A stretch of DNA of 64,000 nucleotides from Sinorhizobium terangae (GCF_029714365.1 NZ_CP121661.1:310001-374000), one strand, 5' to 3'. Positions 28,940 to 39,061 are shown, counted from the first letter of the stretch. Program-made: numbers and translations. Notes: a model not told the origin generated them from the sequence alone.

Positions 28940-29935
28940 TGGCTTTCCTGGCCAGCCATCCTGTCGACTTCCGCAAGGCTCGGACAGCTTGCTGTCACTG
29001 CTGCGGGAATGCCGGCAATAGTCCGTTCAACGGCGCCTTACGTCTTCCGGGCCAAACGGCGGATAGAGTAAGCTCAACCATGCCCAGCTTCTGGCGCTCA
29101 TCGATGGAATGGATTGGAAGCGGGTTCGGGTCGTGCCGGTGAAGCCGCGGGAGATTGTTGGGTAAAGCCCTGCGGCGAAGTGCATCAGCAACCTGAAGGG
29201 CAGAAAAGCCGAAGCAAAACGTGCTCTGGCCGGGCCGATCTCAAACTCCCAGATGACGTAAAAATTTGAAAGCCATGGAGCTTGCCATGGCCGAAAGGGC
29301 GGCGCGCGCCGATGCCCTTGAGAGCGATATCGCTGATCTCAAGGCGCGCAACGCTGATGCCGATGAGCGCGTCGAGCAGCTGACGCAGATCCTGAGGCCC
29401 TTCGATCGCGCCCGCTTCGGCCGGCGGTCGGAAAAGCTCGGCGCCCAAGCACCGGCGACGAGCAGCAAGCCTTTGTCTTCGATGAAATCGAAACCGGCAT
29501 CACGGCGATCAGGGCACGGGTCAACAAGGGCCGCGAGCGTCCGGATGGCAAACGTCCGTCGCAGCCAGGCAAGGGCTTCGCATCGCAACTGGAGCGGATC
29601 GACGTGGTCATAGAGCCGGAGGGCTCTGCCAGAGCATGCCGGCAAACAGAAGGTGCTGATCGGTGAGGACGTGTCGGAGCGGCTGGATGTCATGCCGGCG
29701 AGGTTCCGCGTCATCGTCACCCGTCGCCCGAAGTATGCCATTAAAAAACGAGGACGGGTCATCCAGGCGCCAGCCCCGGGCAAACATCACCGAGGGCGGC
29801 ATTCCGACGGAAGCGCTTCTCGCCCAGATTGCCGTCTCCAAATATGCCGATGACCTGTCGCCCTACCGGCAGGAGGCGATTTACGTCCGCGACAAGGTCG
29901 AGCTCGACCGCAAGCTGCGATTACCATAGAGAAGG
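28940..29935 (+). mobile_element. Decayed IS66-family element
   Basis: Pieces of IS66 genes in order on the plus strand: a TnpB-like run (SHPVDFRK, then FNGALR and LIDGMDWKRVRV at 28960-29160), then a TnpC N-terminus from 29275 (MELAMAERAARADALESDIAD, then LTQILRPFDRARFGRRSEKLG) and later TnpC pieces (LIGEDVSERLDVMPARFRVI, VTRRPKYA, PSPNMPMTCRPT-type). Frameshifts occur throughout and the C-terminal two-thirds of TnpC is missing. It abuts a second IS66 fragment in opposite orientation. The 600 bp before it (28310-28940) show no gene. Confidence 0.7.
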
Positions 29936-29984
29936 CGCTCTCCAAATTGAAGGCGCGTCTGTAAAGGGCAGCCGAGCGAACCGT

Positions 29985-30302
29985 GACCGGCTCCAAGATG
30001 ATCAGTGCGATCGTCTCCTGAACCAGTACAGCAAGGCTGTTGATGCCAGCCCGAAGGTCGATCGGTACGCGATGCAGGTAGACCTGAGGGGCAGCGCCCA
30101 GTCTGAACATGACCCAATGCTCCGATTATTGCTGCCAACGCGTCCAGATCACCGCATTCCAACATCAGATTCACACCGTTCGGCAGTGACGCGCTCACCT
30201 TGGCTGGAGAGGAAAAGGAGCCGCTCCTCTCCGATTTCGGCAGCCGCCGCTCTTCACCACGCGTGGCAGGCATATCCAGCGCCAAACGCTCTGCTCTGCA
30301 TC
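29985..30302 (-). mobile_element. IS66-family fragment on the opposite strand
   Basis: The minus strand reads MFRLGAAPQVYLHRVPIDLR then AGINSLAVLVQETIAL, a TnpB N-terminus (up to 30110), preceded on the same strand by a TnpA-like C-terminal run (VSASLPNGVNLMLECGDLDA at about 30110-30210). It is cut at 30302 by the next IS66 element and on the other side by the plus-strand remnant, so it is a fragment left by nested insertions. Confidence 0.6.
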
Positions 30303-30392
30303 GTAACCGCCCGATTGTGACCGCTTGCCGGATTGGGCCCTGATGGCCTAAGACACGTGTTTAACGACGTCGTGTCTTAGGCGAGGGTTACA

Positions 30393-30761
30393 ATGCGCGT
30401 GGAGATTCTTGGGCAGGAACGGCGGCGTCGATGGCGCGACGAATAAAAGCGCGAGATCGTCATGTCGGTTGGGGTTTCTGGAGCCACGGTGACGGAGGTA
30501 GCTCATCGGCACCTCGTGACGCGGCAGCAGATTTACACCTGGCGCAGCGAGCTGAAGAAGAAGGGATTGTTGTCGCCATCCGCCAATGCGGTGTTTATTC
30601 CCGTCGACATGAGTGCCGTGCAGACCGAGCAATATGGCGATCAACAGGACCGATCTGGGATGATCGAGTCACGATTGCCCCGCGGTCGCAGCCTTTGCTT
30701 CGACAGCGGCGTGAACGCCAGTGTCCTGACGCGGCTTATTCGGGCGGTGGAAGCGGCATGA
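30393..30761 (+). pseudogene. tnpA: IS66 TnpA with internal stop codon
   Basis: Begins MRVEILGQERRRRWRDE and meets TAA at 30444-30446 exactly where family members have a Gln (CAA) in DEQKREIVMS. The frame then continues open: KREIVMSVGVSGATVTEVAHR, LVTRQQIYTWRSELKKKG, to ASVLTRLIRAVEAA with TGA at 30759-30761. A single C-to-T change therefore broke it. A restart at ATG 30462 would lack the N-terminus. Confidence 0.75.
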
Positions 30762-31008
30762 TCGGACCAGGGACGGGCGTGCGAGTGTACCTGGCTGCGG
30801 GGTTACGGACATGCGCAAAGGAATAGAGGGCCTGGCTGCGCTGGCGCAGGACGTGTTGCGCCAGAAGCCGACCGGGGGCGCGGTCTTCGCCTTTCGAGGC
30901 AGACGTGGTGATCGTTTGAAGCTCCTTTATTTTGATGGGCAGGGCTTCTGCCTGTATTACAAAATTCTGAAGGCTCATGTCGAACGCGACCCAAAATCTT
31001 CCCGATGA
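30758..31008 (+). pseudogene. tnpB: IS66 TnpB with 1-bp deletion
   Basis: Starts MIGPGTGVRVYLAAG overlapping the tnpA stop (ATGA). After CTGGCTGCGGGG one G is missing relative to the expected GVTDMRKGIEGL, so the first frame ends at a TAG near 30826. The rest continues in another frame: MRKGIEGLAALAQDVLRQKP, GGAVFAFRGRRGDRLKLLYF, FCLYYKILKAHVERDPKSSR. Full-length TnpB cannot be made without frameshifting. Confidence 0.75.
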
Positions 31009-32599
31009 TCCCGCCTTCCTGAAGGCGATGATCGCTGCCTTGCAGGCGGAAAATGCGAAGATGTCGGCGACGTTGCGGGCGCACGACCAATTGATCCAGG
31101 ACCTGCGGCTGCGCATCGCCAGGCTAAGGAAACAGGCCTTCGGCAAATCCTCCGAGAAGATCGAGCGCGAAATCCAGCAGTTGGAACTGGCGCTGGAGGA
31201 TCTGTTGATCGCAGTGTCGGAGAACAGCACCAAACCAATTGACGAGGACGATGAGATCGTCCCGGAGGCGTCCACGGATTCTTCCAGGGAGAAGGTGATC
31301 CGCAGGCGTCCACGCGTATCAGAAAAGGCAGTGCGCGAGCGCAGGGAAATCGATCCCGGCAGAGTCTGCCCCGATTGCGGGGGAGAGCTGCGCCTTGTCG
31401 GCGAGGACACCAGCGAAATCCTCGACATGATCGCTGCCCAGACGAAGGTCATCGAGGTCGCTCGGTTGAAGAAGTCCTGCCGTTGCTGCGAGAAGATGGT
31501 GCAGTTGCCGGCGCCAAGCCGCCCGATACCGGGCAGCATGGCAGGAGCCGGGCTTCTGGCTTACATTCTGGTCTCGAAGTTCGACGACCATCTGCCCCTC
31601 TATCGCCTGAACGAGATCTTCGCCCGCATGGGCGCCGACATCCCCGACAGCACGCTGGTTGATTGGTGCGGTCGTGCCATGCGGGTGCTCCAGCCGCTGA
31701 TCGAGCGGATCGAGACCGCGATCATGGGCAGTGACCTCCTCCATGCCGACGACACCCCGATCCGCGTGCTCGACCGTTCTCTGCGGGACAAGGGGTTGGG
31801 CAAAGGGGTGAAGAAGGGCAGGATCTGGGCGTACGTCCGCGATCAACGCCCATGGGCGGGCGCGGCTCCACCGGGTGCGGTCTATTACTTCGCCCCCGAC
31901 TGGAAGGAAGAGCACCTCCACCATCACCTCAGGCAGGCAAGCGGCATCCTTCAGGCTGATGGCTACAAAGGCTACGGCAAGCTGTATGACCCTGAAGGGG
32001 ATGGGACATCCCGCTTCCGTGAGGCGGCCTGCTGGGCACACTGGCGACGCGACTTCCATGATATCTGGACCTCGAATAAATCCGAGATCGCACGCGAGGC
32101 TCTCGACCGTATCGGCGCGCTTTACGACATCGAACGTGAGATTGCGGGTCAGCCTGCCGATATCCGTCTCGCCGCGCGTCAAAAGCACAGCAAGGCAAAA
32201 GTCGAAGCCTTGCGCGTCTGGGCCGAGGCGCAGTTGACCCGCATTCCGGGCAAGGGCGACCTGGCGCGAGCCTTCCGCTACGGCCTGAGCCGTTGGTCGT
32301 CGTTCTCCCTCTTCCTGGAAGACGGTCGGGTCGCGATCGACAACAATGCTGCTGAGCGGGCCCTGCGCCCGGTTGGAATTGGAAGGAAAAACTGGCTCTT
32401 TGCCGGCGCAGATACCGGTGCGGAGACACTGGCGCGTGCCATGACGATCATCGAAACGGCCAAGCTGAATGGCCTCGATCCGCAGACCTATCTGGCCGAT
32501 GTGCTCGACCGTATCCACGATCATAAGATCAATCGCCTCGATGAACTGCTCCCCTGGAATTGGTCACCTATTGCCGTCATCTGCGCCGAGGCGGCCTGA
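30977..32599 (+). CDS. tnpC: IS66-family transposase TnpC (intact)
   Basis: A 540-aa DDE transposase. Order of domains: N-terminal coiled coil and helix-turn-helix region (LIQDLRLRIARLRKQAFGKSSEKIE), zinc-binding CPDCGGELRLVGED, then the catalytic core with LLHADDTPIRVL (first Asp), FRYGLSRWSSFSLFLEDGRV and AIDNNAAERALRPVGIGRKNWLF (final Glu region), and a short C-terminus DLLDRIHDHKIN-type. Length matches complete TnpC proteins. Only intact transposase gene of this element; its partners tnpA and tnpB are broken. Confidence 0.93.
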   Translation: MSNATQNLPDDPAFLKAMIAALQAENAKMSATLRAHDQLIQDLRLRIARLRKQAFGKSSEKIEREIQQLELALEDLLIAVSENSTKPIDEDDEIVPEASTDSSREKVIRRRPRVSEKAVRERREIDPGRVCPDCGGELRLVGEDTSEILDMIAAQTKVIEVARLKKSCRCCEKMVQLPAPSRPIPGSMAGAGLLAYILVSKFDDHLPLYRLNEIFARMGADIPDSTLVDWCGRAMRVLQPLIERIETAIMGSDLLHADDTPIRVLDRSLRDKGLGKGVKKGRIWAYVRDQRPWAGAAPPGAVYYFAPDWKEEHLHHHLRQASGILQADGYKGYGKLYDPEGDGTSRFREAACWAHWRRDFHDIWTSNKSEIAREALDRIGALYDIEREIAGQPADIRLAARQKHSKAKVEALRVWAEAQLTRIPGKGDLARAFRYGLSRWSSFSLFLEDGRVAIDNNAAERALRPVGIGRKNWLFAGADTGAETLARAMTIIETAKLNGLDPQTYLADVLDRIHDHKINRLDELLPWNWSPIAVICAEAA

Positions 32600-32895
32600 T
32601 GGCAACAGTCACTTATGTCCGCACCATCAAGTATGTCGCCGAAATTCTTGGCGAGGATCCAGAGCTTCTTCAGGCGATCGTCAGCAACGATGACAACCTG
32701 ACCTACGGCAGTATCATCAGCGTCTATAACGGTGAGGACGAATCCATCACCGCCCTGACAGACGACGGCATGGAGGAACTGGAACAGATGCTCTCCTATG
32801 CTCGCCGCTCAACTCAGGAATGGAACGACTTCCTCGACAGCTTTGTTGACGACGGAGAACTTATCGCCCGCATCAAAGCAAAATCTCCGCGGTAG
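32599..32895 (+). CDS. Small IS66 passenger protein, unknown function
   Basis: A 98-aa acidic protein starting MATVTYVRTIKYVAEILGED and ending FVDDGELIARIKAKSPR. Its ATG overlaps the tnpC stop (TGATG at 32597-32601), so it is translated with tnpC, and it lies inside the right inverted repeat. Similar small ORFs follow tnpC in some rhizobial IS66 elements. Function unknown; no motif recognised. Confidence 0.7.
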   Translation: MATVTYVRTIKYVAEILGEDPELLQAIVSNDDNLTYGSIISVYNGEDESITALTDDGMEELEQMLSYARRSTQEWNDFLDSFVDDGELIARIKAKSPR

Positions 32896-32984
32896 CAATC
32901 GGCCGGTTACAGCAAACCGACCTCACGTGACCTTCCAAATTCGTCCGATTCAAAGCTTACGCAAACTCTCCGTGAGGGAGTGGA

Positions 32985-35900
32985 CTATTTGTGGGTAATT
33001 GCAGGCTCCGCCGGCGTGATACGAACTTGCTTTATCAAATGTACAATCTGCGGCGCGTTATCATGCCGCATAATGGTGAAATGGTCTCCATGAATGACAT
33101 GAACGTCTACGTTGGCTGCGACGTTCTTCCATCCCCATGTGGGATCAGCCGAAGTCGCGTCCTCGTTTGGCAATTGGCTGCCAAGAGCCCCGGCCGTTCC
33201 CGCTCTTATGAATGTGAGCGGGATGGTCGTTTCGCTGGCTTCGAATTTTGGTGCAATAACGGTGTTTGCCCAATAGATCGCGGCTGTTTGTTTCAGACTG
33301 GGATCGACCGCTCTGCTGGCACAAGCAAGATCCAATGCATCGAATGCCTTGGCCGGCGTGTCTGAAACCATTAAATTGAAGCTCTTTTGGTCCAGAGGTC
33401 GTGCGGCCCGCCCACTTACCGGAATTGCTTTAGAGGCGCTCGTCGGGATGTCCAAAATGATCACTCGCGCGACGTCGACATTCTGCCGTTGAAGCTCAAC
33501 GGCAACCTCGTTTGCGATTCTTCCGCCAAAAGAGTAACCGACTAGAATTACGCGGTTACCAATTGCTGCCTCTTTGGCACGAGCTGTCATCGGGCCGATT
33601 ATGTCAGACGGTTCAATTTCATCTTGCCAGGGATCAAGCCCTGTTGGATACTCAAGGACTTCAAATGACAGATCACCAAGTAACGGGATGAGACCTGCGA
33701 AGTCCATTGGCTCTCCTGTGATGCCGGGAATAAGAAGAAGCCGAGCATCTTTCGCAGTCAAACGTTCCGATGTTGTATGCATTCGGGAGGCGGCCTCGTG
33801 TAATTCCGTAGCAAGGCGGCGCGGGGTTCGGGTACTCATGATCACGGTCGAAGATGCGGTCGTTCCAACCGATTGCCGCAGCTCATTACGGAGTTCGATC
33901 AGACCCAACGAATCAAGTCCAAGCTCGCGCCATTCGACATCCGGATCGATAGCTAAAACGTCCCGTTCTCCGAGAAGAATAGCAATCTGCTCTGTGATCA
34001 GCCGCAAGACGTCCTCTGCGGTTTGATCCTGATCTGCTGATTTGAGCCCGCCCCTACTCGAGTCACTAGGCTGATCGCGAGGGCGAACGGCCGCTACCGG
34101 CGTAGTAAACGGAGCCGAATGAGTTTCCGGAGTACAACAGAATCGCTTCCTGTGAAACGGATACGTCGGCAATGATATGCGGTGCCACGGCTCCCGAGAT
34201 GCAAGAGCATCGAATCGGATATCGACGCCAAGTTTGTACAATTCCGCTACGGCCGTGAGGAATGTTTTTACTTCACAAGAACTGCGGCAAGAGGCAATCC
34301 AGGTCCTCTCAGCGTCGGGGTCGTTTTCCATACCCAGACCAACAAGCATTGGTCTAGGCCCGAGCTCAATAAAAACCGTTGATCTATCTTCAAGCATATA
34401 CTGAAGCATGTGGTCAAAGCGAACCGGTTTCATGACGTGATCCGTAAGATATCCTGTCCAATCAAGATTGCCTGGAAGAGGCGCTCCTGTGACCGAAGAG
34501 ATGACGGGAATTACGGGGTCAGAGAAGGAAAGCCGCGCTATGGCAGATGTGTACTCGTTAAGAATGGAGCGCATCTGGTCGGAGTGGAATGCGTGAGATA
34601 CTGGCAGCAAGGTGACGCTACAATCGCACACGTCGCCAGCATCAGTAAGCTTTGCCATCGCATCTCGGCCACCGGCCAATACGACAGTATTCGGTGAATT
34701 AAACGCCGCGACAGTCACACTGTCGTTTAAATTGGAGACGAGGAGTGCAATACCTTGCGTGCTTCCTTTGGCGACGGCCATTACACCAAGTCCGGCGGGA
34801 ATATCCGCCATTAATCGTCCCCGCTCAGAAACGAGGAAGCACGCGTCGTCCAGCGACAGGGCATCGGCAGCAACCCACGCCGCAATCTCACCCAAGCTAT
34901 GGCCGGCCACCTGCTCAAGGCGAACCCCAAAAGCCCGAAATAAACACGTCATGGCGTACTCGAACGCGAAGATCGCCGGCTGCGCAAACTGGGTGAGATT
35001 TATTCTTGGTTGCAAGCCGGGCGTTTCTCCCACCACCTGCTCAACGTCGATCCCATGAGTAGCTTTTATGCGCTTGAAGCAATCTTCCATCGCTTTCTTG
35101 AACACAGGAAAAACGCCCGCAAGCTCTGTTCCCATCTCTGTACGCTGACATCCCTGACCAGTAAATAGCCCCGCAACTTTAGTTGGACGTGCACTGTCAG
35201 ATGGCAATAGCGCTCCTTTAATTACATCATCAAGGAACTGGGACAACTCGACTTTGCTAGAAACGGGCTGAGCGATCCGGAATCGTTCCGGCCGGCGGCC
35301 GACGCAGGAGGTCATGCATATATCTCGCAAACCCAGGTCTTGGTTCGATGAAGCGACAACGTTGTACATTTCCTGACAAAGAGTGATCAGTTGTTCAGGG
35401 GTTCGAGCCGACAGCACGAAGAACTCATGCTGCTGAGAACTGCAAGGCTCTTGGTCAGATTCGCGACTGTTTTCGCGGCTCTCAAGGATAATGTGACAAT
35501 TGGTCCCTCCTATCCCCAAGGACGTGACGCCTGCTCGTCTTGGTCTTCCTGGTCGATTCTGCCAGTTCTGCGCTTGCCCGTGGGCAATTTTCAGGCGGGA
35601 TCCGTTTAGGGTCACGCGTTCATTTGCATTCCGGAACGTCGGGATGGCTGGAATTTTGCCTTTTTGAACGCAGAGGGTTGCTTTAACCAATCCAGCTGCA
35701 CCTGCCGCTTCATCAAGGTGACCGATGTTAGCCTTTAGGGATCCGACTAGGCAATCTTCAGCGACAGTGGGTTCGCCATAGGTCGATAGGAGCGCCGCGA
35801 TCTCAATGGAATCGCCGACCGCTGTGCCAGTTCCATGCGCCTCAACATAGTCAATATCGGAGGCAATAAGACCAGCGTCCGCCAGAGCTGCGTTGATAAC

Positions 35901-38615
35901 TTCAACCTGACCTTCCAGGCTTGGCCCCGTATAGCTCAGTTTGCGGTCGCCGTCGTTGTTGACCGCCGTACCAACGATCGCGGCGAGGATTTGATCGCCA
36001 TCACGAACCGCGAGCTCATAGTCTTTTAAAACGAGAGCCGCGCATCCGTTTCCAAACACGGTTCCGTCGGCCGCCGCATCAAACGGTCTGCAGCAGCCCG
36101 TCGGCGATAGAATCAGCCCCTCGTGTGCAAAATAACCGACATGCTGCGGCGTGCAGATCGATACGCCACCTGCAATTGCCATGTCAACCTCTCCGGCACG
36201 AATGGCCTGGACAGCATGATGGACTGCGACCAGTGCACCTGAGCAGGCCGAACCTATAGAAACACTAGGGCCTGTCAGATTTAACTTGTTCGATACTCGC
36301 ATCGAGACTTGTTCGGGAGAGTTGCCTTGCTCGATGAGAATCTCTTCGACATCCCGAATGAGCCGGTGGCTCAAGAAAACGCCATCGGCCTCCTTCGTCA
36401 CCGTGGGTAAAATACTGTTGATGAGATAAGTGTTCGAGCCACTGGCCGAGTAGACGCCTGTGCGATAAGGCACCCTCGTCGGTGCATAGCCGGCGCTCTC
36501 GAGCGCATGCCATGAGCATTCTAAGAAAACGCGATGCTGCGGATCCATCAGCGAAGCCTCACGCTCACTGATTCCAAAGAAAGCGGCATCGAAATGATCA
36601 TGGTCGTCAAGAAATCCGCCGGTCCTGACGAAATCGTCGCGCTCCGCCAGTGTCGGTGGGTCGTTCGTGGATGTCGTCAGGAAGACGTCATTCCTTAGAA
36701 GTCCGCGCCAAAGAGCGTCAATTGAGTCCGATCCAGGAAAGCGACCTGCCATGCCGATGATTGCCACGTCCTTTCGCCCGGAAGGAACAGAGGTCAGCTG
36801 GCATTCGCCTGCGATGCCACGAAATCTTGCAATTTGGAGAATCGACTTCTGCGTAGTCTCAATTGAAATGTCTGCTACCGAGATGTCAGCCTGCAGTTCT
36901 TGCTGCAGGCGCGTCACCAGTTGCATGGCACTAAGTGAATCCCCTCCTGCTTCACCAAAACTTCGCCCCTCACCACCAGGGAGGACATCATTCCAGATGT
37001 CGGAGACTGCTCGCTCGAAATTTTGTTTTTTGCGCCTAACGGGAAGTACGGCAGTGGCGGAGGATGCCATCGCCTCAAGCGCTCGGCGATCAACTTTTCC
37101 GGTCGACGTCTCGGGAAACGTCGAGACCGTATAGACTCGGTAAGGTACAGCTACCTCATCCAGGGCGACGCGAACATTCATTCTAACATCTTCCTGCAGG
37201 ATCTCCCCAGCAGACTCTTCGGCCCGCGTTACGAAACCAATCAGCTCGACTCGTCCACTGATCTCAGTTGCTACAACCGCAGCCTGTCCGACGTATCGAG
37301 AACGTTCCATGGCGGTTTCTACAGCTGCGACGTCAACCCGTTGGCCGCGGATCTTCACCTGTCGGTCAATCCGACCCGTGATTACAATGCTGCCATCAGC
37401 CAGGATAGCTCCGAGATCGCCCGAGAGATACTCGTTAGCTGCACATGTTGAAGTTGCAGGAAGGGCCAAGAGACCGTCAGTGTCCCTCTGCATGTACCCC
37501 ATAGCAACCTGTGGCCCTCTCACTACGATTTGTCCTTCAGATCCTGGATCCGACGTAACCCCTCCGGCAGTGAGTACACCTACCTGCATGCCTGCAATGG
37601 GAAACCCGATTGATGGTAAATCCGGCCATTGTTCAGGATCTCCGTCGAGTTGTAGTGACGTAACGTCTTGCACCTCTGTCGACCCATAATTGTTGTAAAG
37701 TACAGCTCCGAGACGTTGGAAAAGACCCCGAATATTGCTGTTGATCTTCAACTGCTCCCCAGACGTTGTAATGTCCGTGAGGTATAGGGGTTTGGTGAAT
37801 GAAGACGACGCAAGTGCCAGCTGATTTAGCACACTGAACGGCAGGTACGCCTTTTCGATGCGACTTGAAGAAAGTAAATCTAGAAGCAGGCCAATATCCC
37901 GCCGCTGCTCACTTGTCGCTAAAACCGCCGCCCCTCCCGAACTGATCGCCGCAAACAACTCGTGAAAGGCTATATCGAAATGGAACGATGCGAATTGTAG
38001 ATGCATTGTACCAGGTTCGCATCGTCTATGATGTGTGTCCCAACCGACTAGGTTGGCGAGCCCCCTATTTGACATAAGCACCCCTTTCGGGGTCCCGGTC
38101 GTACCGGACGTGAAGAGGAGGTAGCAGCCTGAGTCGGGTATTGCGTGATTTTGTTCACTTGAGAAGTCGCAGGTTGCTTGCCGCTCGACAAGAACCGTTT
38201 GGACACGGAAAGAATCGAGAAGCTCCCCCACATCGGCAGCGACGGGAGTGTTGGGCGTAAAAAGTGCAAACCTAGCCCCTGAGGTTTCTACGATATGGCG
38301 CGTCTTCGCCTCGCGCGCGCGAATATCGAGCGGACACACTATCGCTCCCCGAAGTAAAATTCCTACGATAAGGTATACCGTGTCTAAGTGACGGGACGGA
38401 TTAATCAAGACAATGTCACCTGTGCCCACACCGCACTCCCATAGCCGACGTGACACACCCGATGCCTCACGAAATAGCTCATCGTAAGTCATTCGCTCGT
38501 CACCGCACTGAACTGCGGTACTTTCAGGATATTTCCGCGCGCACTCCACAAAGGTCTCAGATACGGTGCGGCAGGATTCGACGCAGGATTGGCTGGACAC
38601 GTTGATGCCGGTCAT
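32985..38615 (-). CDS. Hybrid NRPS-PKS, single module (A-T-KS-AT-ACP-TE)
   Basis: 1876-aa megasynthase. Order: adenylation domain (FTSGTTGTPKGV, YGSTEVQDVTS, TSTGK with Lys507), T domain (GGDSL, Ser560), ketosynthase (Cys791 in GSACSGAL, His927 in EAHGTGT, His966 in NIGHLDEAAG), acyltransferase (Ser1240 in GHSLGE; HAFH at 1341-1344, the malonyl-CoA signature), ACP (GLDSL, Ser1569) and thioesterase (Ser1695 in GYSFGG, Asp1722, His1845 in GDHFT). All catalytic residues are present; there is no condensation, ketoreductase, dehydratase or enoylreductase domain. Predicted: load an amino acid, extend once with malonyl-CoA, release a beta-keto gamma-amino product. By alignment to GrsA the A-domain code is D-I-H-Y-T-S-N-D-V-K, which matches no code I know; the first Asp implies an alpha-amino acid. 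Start: ATG 38615 with GAGGA upstream; a GTG at 38639 is weaker. Confidence 0.93.
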   Translation of the reverse strand: MTGINVSSQSCVESCRTVSETFVECARKYPESTAVQCGDERMTYDELFREASGVSRRLWECGVGTGDIVLINPSRHLDTVYLIVGILLRGAIVCPLDIRAREAKTRHIVETSGARFALFTPNTPVAADVGELLDSFRVQTVLVERQATCDFSSEQNHAIPDSGCYLLFTSGTTGTPKGVLMSNRGLANLVGWDTHHRRCEPGTMHLQFASFHFDIAFHELFAAISSGGAAVLATSEQRRDIGLLLDLLSSSRIEKAYLPFSVLNQLALASSSFTKPLYLTDITTSGEQLKINSNIRGLFQRLGAVLYNNYGSTEVQDVTSLQLDGDPEQWPDLPSIGFPIAGMQVGVLTAGGVTSDPGSEGQIVVRGPQVAMGYMQRDTDGLLALPATSTCAANEYLSGDLGAILADGSIVITGRIDRQVKIRGQRVDVAAVETAMERSRYVGQAAVVATEISGRVELIGFVTRAEESAGEILQEDVRMNVRVALDEVAVPYRVYTVSTFPETSTGKVDRRALEAMASSATAVLPVRRKKQNFERAVSDIWNDVLPGGEGRSFGEAGGDSLSAMQLVTRLQQELQADISVADISIETTQKSILQIARFRGIAGECQLTSVPSGRKDVAIIGMAGRFPGSDSIDALWRGLLRNDVFLTTSTNDPPTLAERDDFVRTGGFLDDHDHFDAAFFGISEREASLMDPQHRVFLECSWHALESAGYAPTRVPYRTGVYSASGSNTYLINSILPTVTKEADGVFLSHRLIRDVEEILIEQGNSPEQVSMRVSNKLNLTGPSVSIGSACSGALVAVHHAVQAIRAGEVDMAIAGGVSICTPQHVGYFAHEGLILSPTGCCRPFDAAADGTVFGNGCAALVLKDYELAVRDGDQILAAIVGTAVNNDGDRKLSYTGPSLEGQVEVINAALADAGLIASDIDYVEAHGTGTAVGDSIEIAALLSTYGEPTVAEDCLVGSLKANIGHLDEAAGAAGLVKATLCVQKGKIPAIPTFRNANERVTLNGSRLKIAHGQAQNWQNRPGRPRRAGVTSLGIGGTNCHIILESRENSRESDQEPCSSQQHEFFVLSARTPEQLITLCQEMYNVVASSNQDLGLRDICMTSCVGRRPERFRIAQPVSSKVELSQFLDDVIKGALLPSDSARPTKVAGLFTGQGCQRTEMGTELAGVFPVFKKAMEDCFKRIKATHGIDVEQVVGETPGLQPRINLTQFAQPAIFAFEYAMTCLFRAFGVRLEQVAGHSLGEIAAWVAADALSLDDACFLVSERGRLMADIPAGLGVMAVAKGSTQGIALLVSNLNDSVTVAAFNSPNTVVLAGGRDAMAKLTDAGDVCDCSVTLLPVSHAFHSDQMRSILNEYTSAIARLSFSDPVIPVISSVTGAPLPGNLDWTGYLTDHVMKPVRFDHMLQYMLEDRSTVFIELGPRPMLVGLGMENDPDAERTWIASCRSSCEVKTFLTAVAELYKLGVDIRFDALASREPWHRISLPTYPFHRKRFCCTPETHSAPFTTPVAAVRPRDQPSDSSRGGLKSADQDQTAEDVLRLITEQIAILLGERDVLAIDPDVEWRELGLDSLGLIELRNELRQSVGTTASSTVIMSTRTPRRLATELHEAASRMHTTSERLTAKDARLLLIPGITGEPMDFAGLIPLLGDLSFEVLEYPTGLDPWQDEIEPSDIIGPMTARAKEAAIGNRVILVGYSFGGRIANEVAVELQRQNVDVARVIILDIPTSASKAIPVSGRAARPLDQKSFNLMVSDTPAKAFDALDLACASRAVDPSLKQTAAIYWANTVIAPKFEASETTIPLTFIRAGTAGALGSQLPNEDATSADPTWGWKNVAANVDVHVIHGDHFTIMRHDNAPQIVHLIKQVRITPAEPAITHK

Positions 38616-38848
38616 GGGCGTCCTCGGAAGTTTTGCCACAAGTAAGTCAGTGCGACTACTATTGAAGCGAGATCGTGAACCCTGTTACCCGTGAGACGGA
38701 GCAAACTAGGCGCGGATAGCCCCTGATCGTCGATTAGGTACTCCGCGTCACTCTTATCCGGTGAGCGCCTCGTGCCTGACACGACAATCCCAAGGCGGGC
38801 GCTATTACATTCACCATTCTCTGTTATTTAAACTGACGATTACGCAGC

Positions 38849-38872
38849 GCTACTACCAACGTTGGTAGTAGC
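38849..38872. promoter_or_regulatory. Perfect 24-bp palindrome, LuxR-type box, in divergent promoter region
   Basis: GCTACTACCAAC followed directly by its exact reverse complement. Inside it CTACCAACGTTGGTAG has the CT-N12-AG pattern of LuxR-family boxes. It lies 234 bp before the megasynthase start (minus) and 190 bp before the phosphopantetheinyl transferase (plus). On the minus side ATTTAAA (TTTAAAT read on that strand) sits about 31 bp from the box centre, where a -10 would be for a box centred near -42. Confidence 0.65.
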
Positions 38873-39061
38873 CATTATCATTCTCACAGGTCAAATTACT
38901 GCAGGGCTGCTTCGACGCTGAAGAAGCTGAAGCAACGGAGTTGCCAGCCTTGTTTGTGGTCTTGGTCGTGTGCCAACGGATCACTAGCATGCACGGCGTC
39001 TGATTAGATTGAAGCCTTAGCTGGATCCTCACGGCCACGCAGATCAGGTGAGAATGGCAAG

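Larger units (their letters stand above)
30303..32910 (+). mobile_element. IS66-family insertion sequence (near-complete, 2.6 kb)
   Basis: Ends are inverted repeats: GTAACCGCCCGATTGTGACCG (first 20 bases shared in pattern) at 30303-30323 and the reverse complement of 32890-32910, 18 of 21 identical and starting GTAA as usual for IS66. It carries tnpA, tnpB, tnpC and a passenger ORF in one direction. The 8 bp outside each end (TCTGCATC left, AGCAAACC right) do not match, so no target duplication survives; recombination with neighbouring IS66 fragments is the likely reason. tnpA and tnpB are broken (separate entries). Confidence 0.85.

Noticed and set aside
31319..32524. 401-codon minus-strand frame
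   Set aside because: Antisense shadow of the intact IS66 TnpC gene.
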